From the NCBI GenBank assembly GCA_037718865.1, contig JBBJMP010000012.1, positions 117,029 to 181,028 on the forward strand: 64,000 bases of DNA. Reading direction: 5' to 3'. Below, piece by piece: positions 34,911-43,350 of the stretch. Numbering within the stretch: the first letter of the stretch is position 1; each line of letters starts with the position of its first letter. The DNA comes from JADCRZ01 sp037718865 (lineage in GTDB: Bacteria > Bacteroidota > Bacteroidia > Chitinophagales > Chitinophagaceae). The notes under the pieces were generated by a model. That model did not search any database, had not been told where the DNA came from, and saw only the letters and a list, made by a program, of their open reading frames with translations. A program made the translations under genes and the position numbers.

Positions 34911-35504
34911 ATGAATACAGTGACCCGGATCCTTGTTTTTGATAATTATGATTCCTTTACCTACAATCTGGTCCACCTGGTGGAGAAGCTCATGCATATC
35001 AAAGTGGATGTGTTTCGCAATGACCAGATCGCACTGGATAAAGTGAAGGATTATGATAAGATCATACTATCGCCCGGGCCTGGCGTTCCCAAAGAAGCCG
35101 GAATGCTGCTGCCCCTGATCCGCGAATACGCTTCCACCAAATCAATACTTGGTGTATGTTTAGGGCACCAGGCGATTGGCGAAGCATTTGGTGGTAAGCT
35201 GGTTAATCTAACCACCGTTTATCATGGAGTTGCAACGCCGGTAAAGGTCGTTAAGCGCGAAACACCTTCATCACGGGGTTTATTCGACGGGTTACCTGAT
35301 GAACTGGAAGTAGGACGGTACCATAGCTGGATCGTTGCTTCTGACAATTTCCCGGAGGAATTGGAGATTACCGCCCGGGACGACAATGATTACGTTATGG
35401 CTTTACAGCACAAAACCTATGATGTGCAGGGGGTACAGTTCCATCCGGAAAGTGTGCTGACCCCAATGGGTGAAGACATGTTGAGGAACTGGTTGAAGAT
35501 ATGA
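34911..35504 (+). CDS. trpG: Anthranilate synthase component II (glutamine amidotransferase)
   Basis: A 197-residue class I amidotransferase: RILVFDNYDSFTYNLVHLVEK, SPGPGVPKEAGM, GVCLGHQAIGEAFGG (Cys nucleophile), VQFHPESVLTPMG (His-Glu). It supplies ammonia to TrpE. The open frame begins at a GTG at 34833, with ATGs at 34893 and 34911; MNTVTRILVFDN at 34911 fits the family best. Confidence 0.95.
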   Translation: MNTVTRILVFDNYDSFTYNLVHLVEKLMHIKVDVFRNDQIALDKVKDYDKIILSPGPGVPKEAGMLLPLIREYASTKSILGVCLGHQAIGEAFGGKLVNLTTVYHGVATPVKVVKRETPSSRGLFDGLPDELEVGRYHSWIVASDNFPEELEITARDDNDYVMALQHKTYDVQGVQFHPESVLTPMGEDMLRNWLKI

Positions 35505-35511
35505 GGGTTTT

Positions 35512-35568
35512 GTAGTCGAAGACTACGGAGAACATAGCTGTGCGAAGTCTGAGACTTCGCACAGCTAT
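35512..35568 (+). repeat. Two palindromic hairpins between trpG and trpD
   Basis: gtagtc-gaa-gactac (35512-35526) is followed by a near-perfect palindrome at 35534-35568 with 17-base arms (atagctgtgcgaagtct and its complement) around a single base. There is no T-run after it, so it is not a simple terminator. It resembles a small mobile palindrome (REP-like) or a message-processing site. Confidence 0.8.
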
Positions 35569-35604
35569 CCCTACGCACAGCCATAGATCATAATAAATAT
35601 TAAC

Positions 35605-36597
35605 ATGAAAAAAATTCTTCAGTACCTGTTTGAGCATAAAACGCTTTCCAGGCAACAGGCAAAGGAAATCCTGGTCAACATTGCCAAAATGGTGTATAAC
35701 GAAGCTGAAATGACGGCATTTATTACGGTTTTCCTGATGAGAAGCATAACGATAGATGAGTTGCAGGGCTTCAGGGATGCGCTGCTTGAACTTTGTGTGC
35801 GGGTAGACCTGGATGATCATGAGGTCATTGATATCGTAGGCACCGGAGGCGATGGAAAAAATACCTTCAACATATCCACACTTAGTTGTTTTATCGTTGC
35901 CGGCACCGGAAACAAAGTGGCTAAACATGGCAATTACGGAGCTACTTCAATCAGCGGAGCCTCTAACGTGATGGAACAACTAGGGTATACGTTTAAGAAC
36001 GATACTATGCATTTAAAGAAAGAGATTGAAACGGCAAATATTTGTTTCCTGCATGCGCCACTATTCCATCCGGCGCTAAAAATTGTTGGTCCCATCAGAA
36101 AAAACCTGGGAGTGAGGACTTTCTTTAACATGCTTGGACCGATGGTTAACCCCGCGTTTCCAAAGTACCAGTTAGTAGGTGTGTATAACCTGGAGATGGC
36201 CCGGATCTATAATTACCTGCTTCAGCAAACAGGCAAAGCGTTTACCATAATTCATAGCTTGGATGGCTATGATGAGATATCCCTGACAAACGATACCAAA
36301 GTTATCACCAATGAAGGTGAAAAGTTATACACGCCGGAAAAGATCGGTAAACGGATGGTTAGTCCCCAGGACCTGCATGGAGGAAATACGGTTGAAGAGG
36401 CTGCAAAAATATTTATCCGGATTTTGAAAGGTGAAGGAACCTGGGCACAAAATGCCGTTGTATTGGCAAATGCCGCAATGGCCTTAAATTGCACCGGTAA
36501 ATACGGAAGTTATGAAAACGCATATGAAGCCGCAGTGCAGAGCCTGGAATCCGGCAGCGCCTACCGGAGCTTGCAAACGCTTGTTTCACTTCAATAA
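35605..36597 (+). CDS. trpD: Anthranilate phosphoribosyltransferase
   Basis: A 330-residue PRPP-dependent enzyme. It has the phosphate/PRPP motif DIVGTGGDGKNTFNIST (about residues 78-94), VAKHGNYGATSISGASNVMEQLG and GPIRKNLGVRTFFNMLGPMVNP. It makes phosphoribosyl-anthranilate. It is a separate protein, not fused to TrpG. It follows the palindrome region by 36 bases. Confidence 0.97.
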   Translation: MKKILQYLFEHKTLSRQQAKEILVNIAKMVYNEAEMTAFITVFLMRSITIDELQGFRDALLELCVRVDLDDHEVIDIVGTGGDGKNTFNISTLSCFIVAGTGNKVAKHGNYGATSISGASNVMEQLGYTFKNDTMHLKKEIETANICFLHAPLFHPALKIVGPIRKNLGVRTFFNMLGPMVNPAFPKYQLVGVYNLEMARIYNYLLQQTGKAFTIIHSLDGYDEISLTNDTKVITNEGEKLYTPEKIGKRMVSPQDLHGGNTVEEAAKIFIRILKGEGTWAQNAVVLANAAMALNCTGKYGSYENAYEAAVQSLESGSAYRSLQTLVSLQ

Positions 36598-36679
36598 CCA
36601 GTTTATAATATATTGCAGAGATTTAACGGCAGGATATGTAAAATAATCAGTAAGCCGGAGAGCCTGTAATGAATATAAG

Positions 36680-37477
36680 ATGAAAAGAAATATATTAGAA
36701 AGCATAGTTGAACACAAAAGAAGGGAAGTTGAATCAGCAAAATTGGCAGTACCGGCAAAGCAGCTACAGCAAACAAAGGATTATTCAAGAGAAATTATAT
36801 CATTAAAGCAGTCTTTGTCAAACGAAAGCGGGACAGGCATCATTGCCGAATTCAAACGAAAATCGCCTTCGAAAGGAATTTTTAATGCTGGGGCGCTTCC
36901 CGAAGTTTTAACCAAAGCCTATGCAGAAGGTGGAGCTTCAGGATTATCTGTATTAACGGACCAGGCATTTTTTGGAGGAAACAATGAAGACCTGATAAAG
37001 GCCAGGAAAAATGTAATACCCATTTTACGGAAAGATTTTATTATTGACGATTACCAGATTACAGAAGCCAAAGCAATAGGTGCAGATGTTATTTTGCTGA
37101 TTGCAGCCTGCTTGACGCCGCAGGTGGTCAAATCATTTGCCAGCTTTGCCAAATCACTTGGCCTTGAAGTGCTTTTGGAGATACACGATGAAAATGAGCT
37201 TCTGCACATTTGTGATGAAGTGGACCTGGTTGGAGTAAACAACCGCAACCTGAAAACGTTTGAAGTAAGCATTGAGCATTCTATTGATCTAAGCCGGAAG
37301 ATTTCAGATGACAAAATAAAAATAGCCGAGAGTGGTATCAGCGACGTTTCTACCATTATCCTTTTAAAAAAGCACGGGTTTAAGGGGTTTCTCATTGGCG
37401 AAGCCTTTATGAAGGAAAAAGATCCTGAGATTGCATTTGCCAGATTTGTTCATCAATTAAAAACTGGCGATACATGA
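36680..37477 (+). CDS. trpC: Indole-3-glycerol-phosphate synthase
   Basis: A 265-residue TIM-barrel enzyme: IIAEFKRKSPSKGIFN, GASGLSVLTDQAFFGG, PILRKDFIIDDYQI, VDLVGVNNRNLKTFEV and IAESGISDVSTIILLKKHGFKGFLIGEAFM. It forms indole-3-glycerol phosphate by ring closure. It ends overlapping the trpF start by four bases (ATGA), a sign of coupled translation. Confidence 0.97.
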   Translation: MKRNILESIVEHKRREVESAKLAVPAKQLQQTKDYSREIISLKQSLSNESGTGIIAEFKRKSPSKGIFNAGALPEVLTKAYAEGGASGLSVLTDQAFFGGNNEDLIKARKNVIPILRKDFIIDDYQITEAKAIGADVILLIAACLTPQVVKSFASFAKSLGLEVLLEIHDENELLHICDEVDLVGVNNRNLKTFEVSIEHSIDLSRKISDDKIKIAESGISDVSTIILLKKHGFKGFLIGEAFMKEKDPEIAFARFVHQLKTGDT

Positions 37478-38106
37478 GAGTAAAAGTCTGCGGTATGACA
37501 CAACTGAACCAGATTGAAAAACTGGAAGAAATAGGAGCAACCTTTGCAGGATTTATTTTTTACCAGAAATCTCCCAGGTATGTGCTGCGACACCTTACCA
37601 CCTCACAGATAAAAAAAGAAAACAAGATTAATAAGGTAGGTGTTTTTGTGAATGCCTCAACCGATCATGTATTACAGATGGTGGACGAATGCCGGTTGCA
37701 TATGGTGCAATTGCATGGTGATGAATCACCCAAATACTGTGAAAAGATAGCCGATTATATATCTGTGGTGAAAGCTTTCCGTTTAAGCGATAACGACCAC
37801 ATTGAATGGATGATCAAACCGTATATGGGTGTATGCGACATGTTCCTTTTCGACACAGAAGGAGCTGGTTACGGAGGAACGGGGAAAAAGTTTAATTGGG
37901 AGATCTTACAGGGAAGTACTATCGGCAAGCCCTTTTTTCTCAGTGGAGGCATACAACCCGATGACACACAAAAATTAAAACAGTTTACCCAAGAGCCGGT
38001 GGCCAATGCATTGTTTGCCGTTGACATCAACAGCAAGTTCGAAGTAAGTCCCGGCGTAAAGGATATGGAAAAAGTACGGAAGTTTTTGAATGAGCTAAAG
38101 GAATAA
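37474..38106 (+). CDS. trpF: Phosphoribosylanthranilate isomerase
   Basis: A 210-residue TIM-barrel isomerase: RVKVCGMTQLNQIEKLEEIGATFAGFIFY (catalytic Cys), SPRYV, KVGVFVN, VQLHGDESPKYC and FFLSGGIQPDD with DINSKFEVSPGVKD at the end. Its ATG overlaps the trpC stop (ATGA). Confidence 0.97.
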   Translation: MRVKVCGMTQLNQIEKLEEIGATFAGFIFYQKSPRYVLRHLTTSQIKKENKINKVGVFVNASTDHVLQMVDECRLHMVQLHGDESPKYCEKIADYISVVKAFRLSDNDHIEWMIKPYMGVCDMFLFDTEGAGYGGTGKKFNWEILQGSTIGKPFFLSGGIQPDDTQKLKQFTQEPVANALFAVDINSKFEVSPGVKDMEKVRKFLNELKE

Positions 38107-38205
38107 TTTGAATTGGATTGCAGATAAGGCTGACAATCATTTTAATCCGGCACCCCATTTCCATCAATTAACAGCATAACTGATCAGACCTCAAATAAAC
38201 ACATT

Positions 38206-39387
38206 ATGTCTTACAGTGTCAATGAACAGGGTTATTACGGAAATTTTGGCGGAGCTTTCATTCCCGAGATGTTGTATCCCAACGTAGAGGAGCTGCGGAC
38301 AAGCTACCTGCAGATCATCAATGAAGTCCAATTTCAGAAAGAGATGTGGGAACTGCTGACCGATTATGTCGGCCGTCCGACACCGTTATACTTCGCCCAC
38401 CGGTTGAGTGAAAAATATAATACCCGTATTTTTTTGAAACGGGAAGATTTATGTCATACCGGCGCACACAAAATAAACAATACGGTAGGACAAATACTCC
38501 TTGCTCAGCGCCTGGGAAAGAAGAGGATCATTGCTGAAACCGGAGCCGGGCAGCATGGGGTGGCCACAGCTACAGTCTGTGCATTGAAAGGGCTTGAATG
38601 TATCGTGTATATGGGTGAGAAAGACATTGAGCGCCAGGCTCCTAATGTGGCCCGGATGAAAATGCTTGGTGCAACAGTTATTCCGGCGGTCAGCGGAAGC
38701 AAAACATTAAAAGATGCCACCAATGAAGCCATCCGCGACTGGATCAATAACCCGGTAGACACCCATTACATTATTGGCAGTGTGGTTGGTCCGCACCCTT
38801 ACCCCGATATCGTAGCCAGGTTTCAAAGCGTGATTAGTCAGGAAATTCGAAAGCAACTTATGGATAAAACCGGAACCGACCTGCCTACGCATGTTATTGC
38901 CTGCGTGGGTGGTGGCAGTAACGCTGCAGGCGCATTTTATCACTTTTTGAATGATAAAAATGTGAAGCTGGTAGCTGTGGAAGCAGCCGGACTTGGTATA
39001 AACAGCGGTTTCAGCGCGGCAACCACCCGGCTGGGAACGCCCGGAGTATTACATGGGAGCAAGAGCCTGGTTATGCAAACGTTCGATGGCCAGGTCGTAG
39101 AGCCGCATAGCATTTCAGCCGGATTGGACTATCCGGGCATAGGCCCTTTGCATGCCCACCTGTTCGACAGCGGCCGGGCTTTGTTTTTGAGTGCTACGGA
39201 TGAGGAAGCGGTAAAGGCTGCATTTATGGTGGCCAAACTCGAAGGCATTATTCCGGCTTTAGAAACGGGCCATGCTTTTGCAGTACTCACCGAGCTGCAA
39301 CTAAAACAGGATGACAGGGTAGTCATTTGTTTAAGCGGAAGGGGTGATAAGGACATGGCCACTTACATGAAGGTTATAGATCCATGA
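38206..39387 (+). CDS. trpB: Tryptophan synthase beta subunit
   Basis: A 393-residue PLP enzyme. PLP lysine is in LCHTGAHKINNTVGQ (about residue 88), with ETGAGQHGVATATVCA, GSVVGPHPYPDIV and VACVGGGSNAAGAFYHF (phosphate loop). It condenses indole and serine. It is of the trpB1 type, partnered with trpA downstream. A 98-base gap separates it from trpF. Confidence 0.98.
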   Translation: MSYSVNEQGYYGNFGGAFIPEMLYPNVEELRTSYLQIINEVQFQKEMWELLTDYVGRPTPLYFAHRLSEKYNTRIFLKREDLCHTGAHKINNTVGQILLAQRLGKKRIIAETGAGQHGVATATVCALKGLECIVYMGEKDIERQAPNVARMKMLGATVIPAVSGSKTLKDATNEAIRDWINNPVDTHYIIGSVVGPHPYPDIVARFQSVISQEIRKQLMDKTGTDLPTHVIACVGGGSNAAGAFYHFLNDKNVKLVAVEAAGLGINSGFSAATTRLGTPGVLHGSKSLVMQTFDGQVVEPHSISAGLDYPGIGPLHAHLFDSGRALFLSATDEEAVKAAFMVAKLEGIIPALETGHAFAVLTELQLKQDDRVVICLSGRGDKDMATYMKVIDP

Positions 39388-39401
39388 CATTAAAAAAAAT
39401 T

Positions 39402-39456
39402 GCCGCAGATTTACTGATTAATTTAACCGGATACCTCAAATCTGCGAATCTGCGGC
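39402..39456. repeat. Inverted repeat between trpB and trpA
   Basis: gccgcagatt (39402-39411) and aatctgcggc (39447-39456) are perfect 10-base arms around a 35-base loop; the inner sequence has another aaatctgcg. A related gccgcagattgatgg occurs near 2142, suggesting a dispersed short repeat. Confidence 0.6.
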
Positions 39457-39515
39457 GATATTCCTGGCACGGTGAAGGTGTGTGACCTGCTTATCCAATC
39501 ATAGAAAAAAATTTT

Positions 39516-40304
39516 ATGAACAGAATAGAATCCCTTTTCCAGTCCAAGTCTCAGAATATATTAAACGTATACTGCACGGCAGGTTATCCCTTGTTGGAAA
39601 GCACGGTGGAAGTGATGGTGGCCTTACAGGAAAATGGTGTGGATATGATTGAGCTGGGAATGCCTTACAGTGATCCGCTCGCTGACGGTCCTGTTATTCA
39701 GCAAAGCAATATGGTCGCACTTCAAAACGGCATGACCATACAAAAATTGTTCGAACAGCTAAAGGATTTCAGGCATACCGTTTACCTGCCCGTTTTACTG
39801 ATGGGTTACATGAATCCGGTTATTCAATATGGATTTGAAAAATTTTGCCAGCACGCGGCCGCCCTGGCTATTGATGGATTGATATTACCAGATCTGCCCT
39901 TATTTGAATATGAAACCGAATATGGGCCGTTGATCCAAAAATACGGATTGAGTTTTGTTTTTCTGGTAACCCCGGAAACGGCAGAACACCGCATCAGGAA
40001 GATTGACGAACTGAGCAGTGGATTTATCTATGCCGTTTCTTCGTCTTCTACCACGGGTAAGGATACGAATGTCTCCGGCCAGCAGGTTTATTTTGAACGT
40101 TTAAAACAAATGAAGCTGCGCAATCCGATATTGGTTGGTTTCGGCATAAAGGATAAGAAATCGTTTGACACGGCGTGTGAAAATGTGAATGGCGCTATCA
40201 TTGGCAGCGCCTATATAAAGTCCCTCGAAGCAGGCAATGACATCAAAGCAGCCACAAAGTCGTTTTTAGATCCAATTATAAATGCGGCTGTTGCAAAAAT
40301 GTGA
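39516..40304 (+). CDS. trpA: Tryptophan synthase alpha subunit
   Basis: A 262-residue TIM barrel: VDMIELGMPYSDPLADGPVIQQSN (catalytic Glu and Asp), PVLLMGYMNPVIQYG, DGLILPDLPLFE and GFIYAVSSSSTTG, with VGFGIKDKKSF. It cleaves indole-glycerol phosphate to indole. The hisH ATG lies 2 bases after its stop codon. Confidence 0.97.
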   Translation: MNRIESLFQSKSQNILNVYCTAGYPLLESTVEVMVALQENGVDMIELGMPYSDPLADGPVIQQSNMVALQNGMTIQKLFEQLKDFRHTVYLPVLLMGYMNPVIQYGFEKFCQHAAALAIDGLILPDLPLFEYETEYGPLIQKYGLSFVFLVTPETAEHRIRKIDELSSGFIYAVSSSSTTGKDTNVSGQQVYFERLKQMKLRNPILVGFGIKDKKSFDTACENVNGAIIGSAYIKSLEAGNDIKAATKSFLDPIINAAVAKM

Positions 40305-40306
40305 TT

Positions 40307-40996
40307 ATGAAAGTGGTTATTGTAAAATATAATGCCGGAAATATACAATCGGTGCTTTATGCGCTGGAAAGAATCGGTGTAGATGCTGTAGTAACTGACG
40401 ACCACGAGGATATCGTTTCTGCAGATAAGGTTATTTTTCCTGGTGTGGGTGAAGCCAGCACTGCCATGTCTTATCTTAAACAAAGAAACATTGACCAGCT
40501 TATCAAACAGCTTAAACAACCTGTTCTAGGTATTTGCCTGGGTATGCAGTTAATGTGCAAACACAGCGAAGAAAACGACACAGACTGCCTTGGCATTTTT
40601 GACGAAAGGGTGAAGCGCTTTAGTTCCCATACGGGCCAGGAGCAAAACAGTTCCTTTCAGGAGGAAACCTATGAACTTGCCTCAGTGCATAAAGACGGTG
40701 GGTGGAAAGAACCGGAACTTAAAGATAAAATTATATATAAGATACCACAGATAGGGTGGAATACCGTTTTCAATCTCAAAACCGGCCTTTTTCGAAATGT
40801 TGCTGAAAGATCGTATATCTACCTTGTACATAGTTATTACGCCTCTCTAGGTGATCATACCATCGCCACTGCAGATTATGTTCAGTTCTACAGCGCTGCC
40901 CTGCACCGCGATAATTTTTATGGAGTGCAGTTTCATCCTGAAAAAAGCGCTGAAGCGGGAGAGCAGATACTGAGGAATTTTATTGAGTATTTATAA
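40307..40996 (+). CDS. hisH: Imidazole glycerol phosphate synthase, glutamine amidotransferase subunit
   Basis: A 229-residue amidotransferase: VVIVKYNAGNIQSVLYALERIG, FPGVGEASTAMSYL, GICLGMQLMC (Cys nucleophile) and YGVQFHPEKSAEAG (His-Glu). It is somewhat longer than many HisH; an extra stretch of about 25 residues (SHTGQEQNSSFQEETYELAS and following) lies before PQIGWN. The frame starts at a GTG overlapping the trpA stop, but the ATG at 40307 is preferred. It lies directly downstream of trpA. Confidence 0.96.
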   Translation: MKVVIVKYNAGNIQSVLYALERIGVDAVVTDDHEDIVSADKVIFPGVGEASTAMSYLKQRNIDQLIKQLKQPVLGICLGMQLMCKHSEENDTDCLGIFDERVKRFSSHTGQEQNSSFQEETYELASVHKDGGWKEPELKDKIIYKIPQIGWNTVFNLKTGLFRNVAERSYIYLVHSYYASLGDHTIATADYVQFYSAALHRDNFYGVQFHPEKSAEAGEQILRNFIEYL

Positions 40997-41001
40997 GAGT
41001 G

Positions 41002-41093
41002 GGTGATGAGATATGACATATGAGTGATGAGTTGTAGTTGTCTTCGAAGAAACCTAAGCCACACGCCCGTGGTTGGTGTTTTTCACCAGCCAC
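41002..41093 (+). repeat. Low-complexity tract and hairpin before hisA
   Basis: A GATGAGATATGACATATGAG-like purine tract (41002-41035) is followed by cccgtggttggtg (41066-41078), ttttt, caccagccac (41084-41093), a 10-base stem with one G-U. This is the same hairpin as before hisD and hisF and the same tract-plus-hairpin order as before hisD. Confidence 0.7.
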
Positions 41094-41123
41094 CAGCAGA
41101 GAAATCTTAAATCTTAAATCTGA

Positions 41124-41837
41124 ATGGAAATAATACCGGCTATAGATATCATTGAAGGAAGATGCGTAAGGCTTACTCAGGGCGATTACGCGCAGAAGAA
41201 GATTTACAATGAGTATCCCCTTGAAGTAGCCCGCGAATTTGAAGACATTGGCTTGCTAAGGCTGCACCTTGTTGATCTGGATGGCGCCAAAGCCGGGGCG
41301 GTCCGAAATTGGAAAGTGCTGGAATCACTGGCATCAAAAACCAGGTTGATCATCGATTTTGGCGGAGGAATAAAAACGGAAAAGGATCTTGATATTGTAT
41401 TTAATTCCGGAGCTGCCTTGGCCACCATAGGCAGCCTTGCGGTGAAAGACGAAAGCCGGTTTGTTCAATGGCTGGCTGACTACGGAGTCGAACGTTTTTT
41501 ACTGGGTGCAGATGTGAAAGACGAAAAGATAACGGTGAGCGGATGGTCCGAGACAACGGACATATGGGTATATAACTTTATAGAGAATTACCTAAACAAG
41601 GGAATAAAGCAAATTTTCTGCACCGATGTCAGTAAAGATGGCTTACTTCAGGGCCCATCGGTGGATTTATATAAAAATATTATTTCCAAATTTGATCACC
41701 TTCATTTTATTGCGAGCGGAGGAGTAAGTTCAATCCAGGACCTCGACGAACTCCGCAATATTGGTTGCAGCGGTGCGATCGTGGGAAAAGCAATTTACGA
41801 AGGAACAATTTCCCTATCTGAACTGGCGAAATTTTAA
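41124..41837 (+). CDS. hisA: ProFAR isomerase (HisA)
   Basis: A 237-residue beta/alpha barrel: IIPAIDIIEGRCVRLTQGDYAQ (catalytic Asp), LHLVDLDGAKAG, IDFGGGIKTEKDLD, FCTDVSKDGLLQGPS and FIASGGVSSIQDLDEL with the C-terminal GAIVGKAIYEG. It has paired phosphate-binding loops. The LysE-type gene starts 2 bases after its stop codon. Confidence 0.97.
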   Translation: MEIIPAIDIIEGRCVRLTQGDYAQKKIYNEYPLEVAREFEDIGLLRLHLVDLDGAKAGAVRNWKVLESLASKTRLIIDFGGGIKTEKDLDIVFNSGAALATIGSLAVKDESRFVQWLADYGVERFLLGADVKDEKITVSGWSETTDIWVYNFIENYLNKGIKQIFCTDVSKDGLLQGPSVDLYKNIISKFDHLHFIASGGVSSIQDLDELRNIGCSGAIVGKAIYEGTISLSELAKF

Positions 41838-41839
41838 AC

Positions 41840-42472
41840 ATGGACCTGAATAATTTTTTATTGTTTGCACTGGCGAGCCTCATGTTAAACCTTACTCCGG
41901 GTAATGACATGCTTTATGTTGCTTCGCGAAGCACCGGGCAAGGTATTAAGGCAGGAATAGTATCGGCCTTCGGCATTATGGGAGGAGGGTTAGTGCACAC
42001 CCTGGGAGCCGTAATCGGCTTGTCGGCAATCATCGCCCGGTCTGCACTGGCATTTGACATCATAAAATATTTGGGAGCTGCCTACCTGGTCTATCTTGGG
42101 TTGAGGTCAGTCATCAGCAAATCAAATGCTGCGTTTGTGGTGCCGGGTAAGATGGTTTCAATTCCGCTTACTCAGGTCTTTTACCAGGGAATAATTACCA
42201 ACGTATTAAACCCTAAAGTGGCCTTGTTTTTTCTTGCCTTTCTGCCGCAGTTTATCACACAGGGCAGGGGAAATGAACCGGGCCAGATCCTGTTTCTTGG
42301 AATTTATTTTAACCTATCAGGAACTATCGTAAATATTCTAGTAGCGGTACTATTTGGTAAATTAGGGAACTGGTTCAGCAAATCACCAAAATTCATACGT
42401 GTGCAGCAAAAAGTGACGGGAATTGTGTTAATTGCTTTAGGAGTTAAAATTGCACTTAGCTCCAGGGAATAA
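41840..42472 (+). CDS. LysE family amino-acid exporter-like protein
   Basis: A 210-residue membrane protein with five or six hydrophobic segments. The N-terminal LFALASLMLNLTPGNDMLYVASRSTGQGIKAGIVSAFGIMGGGLVHTLGAVIGL carries the conserved LTPGNDxLYV motif of the RhtB/LysE family. It is translated in step with hisA (2-base gap) and lies inside the hisA-hisF interval. Family members export amino acids; histidine or a pathway metabolite is a reasonable guess, but there is no direct evidence for the substrate. Confidence 0.9.
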   Translation: MDLNNFLLFALASLMLNLTPGNDMLYVASRSTGQGIKAGIVSAFGIMGGGLVHTLGAVIGLSAIIARSALAFDIIKYLGAAYLVYLGLRSVISKSNAAFVVPGKMVSIPLTQVFYQGIITNVLNPKVALFFLAFLPQFITQGRGNEPGQILFLGIYFNLSGTIVNILVAVLFGKLGNWFSKSPKFIRVQQKVTGIVLIALGVKIALSSRE

Positions 42473-42489
42473 TGACTGCGGACATACTG

Positions 42490-42523
42490 CCCGTGGTTGG
42501 TGTTTTTCACCAACCATCACGGG
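42490..42523 (+). repeat. Hairpin before hisF (same family as before hisD and hisA)
   Basis: cccgtg-gttggtg (42490-42502), ttttt, caccaac-cat-cacggg (42508-42523): a 13-base-pair stem with a 3-base bulge. It lies between the LysE gene and hisF. There is no T-run, so it is unlikely to be a simple terminator. Confidence 0.75.
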
Positions 42524-42553
42524 AAAACTATAACTTAAAACACCAACCGACCA

Positions 42554-43312
42554 GTGTTAACCAAAAGAATCATACCCTGCCTTGATATCCGGGATGGGAG
42601 GACCGTGAAAGGAATAAACTTTGAGCAGATCCGGGATGCGGGCGACCCTGTTGAACTGGGAACACTATACGCTAAGCAGGGTGCAGACGAGCTGGTGTTT
42701 CTCGATATTACGGCTACCCATGAAAAACGAAAGACATTAAGCGCCCTCGTAAACCGTATTGCACATCATATTAATATTCCTTTCACTGTTGGTGGAGGTA
42801 TAAGTAATATCGAAGACGTGCGTGTACTATTACAGAATGGCGCGGATAAGATTTCGGTGAATACCGCTGCATTTAAAGATCCGTCTCTGGTGAGTGATCT
42901 GGCCAAAGAATTCGGCAGTCAGTGCATAGTACTTGCTATTGATACCAAACGGGAAGATGATGCGGAGTGGTATGTATACCTTAACGGTGGCAGGGTAAAA
43001 ACAACTACTCCATGTTATCAATGGGCAAAAGAAGCCGTTGAAAGAGGTGCAGGAGAAATATTATTGACAAGCATGAACCATGATGGCACAAAACAAGGTT
43101 TTGCCATCGACATTACCAGGCAACTGGCTGAAAACCTGACCGTGCCTGTAATAGCATCTGGTGGAGGGGGGAGACTCGAACACTTTACCGACATTTTTAT
43201 CAGGGGTAAAGCGGATGCAGCACTGGCAGCAAGCATATTCCATTTTAAAGAAATTGAGATCCTGGATTTAAAAAGATATTTGCACCAGCACAACATATCT
43301 GTGCGTTTATAA
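42554..43312 (+). CDS. hisF: Imidazole glycerol phosphate synthase, cyclase subunit
   Basis: A 252-residue barrel: LTKRIIPCLDIRDGRTVKGINFEQIRDAGDPVELG (catalytic Asp), LVFLDITATHEKR, FTVGGGISNIEDVRVLL, ILLTSMNHDGTKQGF and VIASGGGGRLEHF. It starts with GTG at 42554; the N-terminus MLTKRIIPCLD is exactly the family start, so the GTG is real. It pairs with HisH. Confidence 0.97.
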   Translation: MLTKRIIPCLDIRDGRTVKGINFEQIRDAGDPVELGTLYAKQGADELVFLDITATHEKRKTLSALVNRIAHHINIPFTVGGGISNIEDVRVLLQNGADKISVNTAAFKDPSLVSDLAKEFGSQCIVLAIDTKREDDAEWYVYLNGGRVKTTTPCYQWAKEAVERGAGEILLTSMNHDGTKQGFAIDITRQLAENLTVPVIASGGGGRLEHFTDIFIRGKADAALAASIFHFKEIEILDLKRYLHQHNISVRL

Positions 43313-43350
43313 GCCCCGAGATACATACGTTAAATTATAAAAACAGTACG

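Noticed and set aside
40997..41123. A third amino-acid attenuator before hisA
   Set aside because: The gap has a hairpin but no His-rich ORF and no T-run; the hairpin belongs to a repeat family seen elsewhere.
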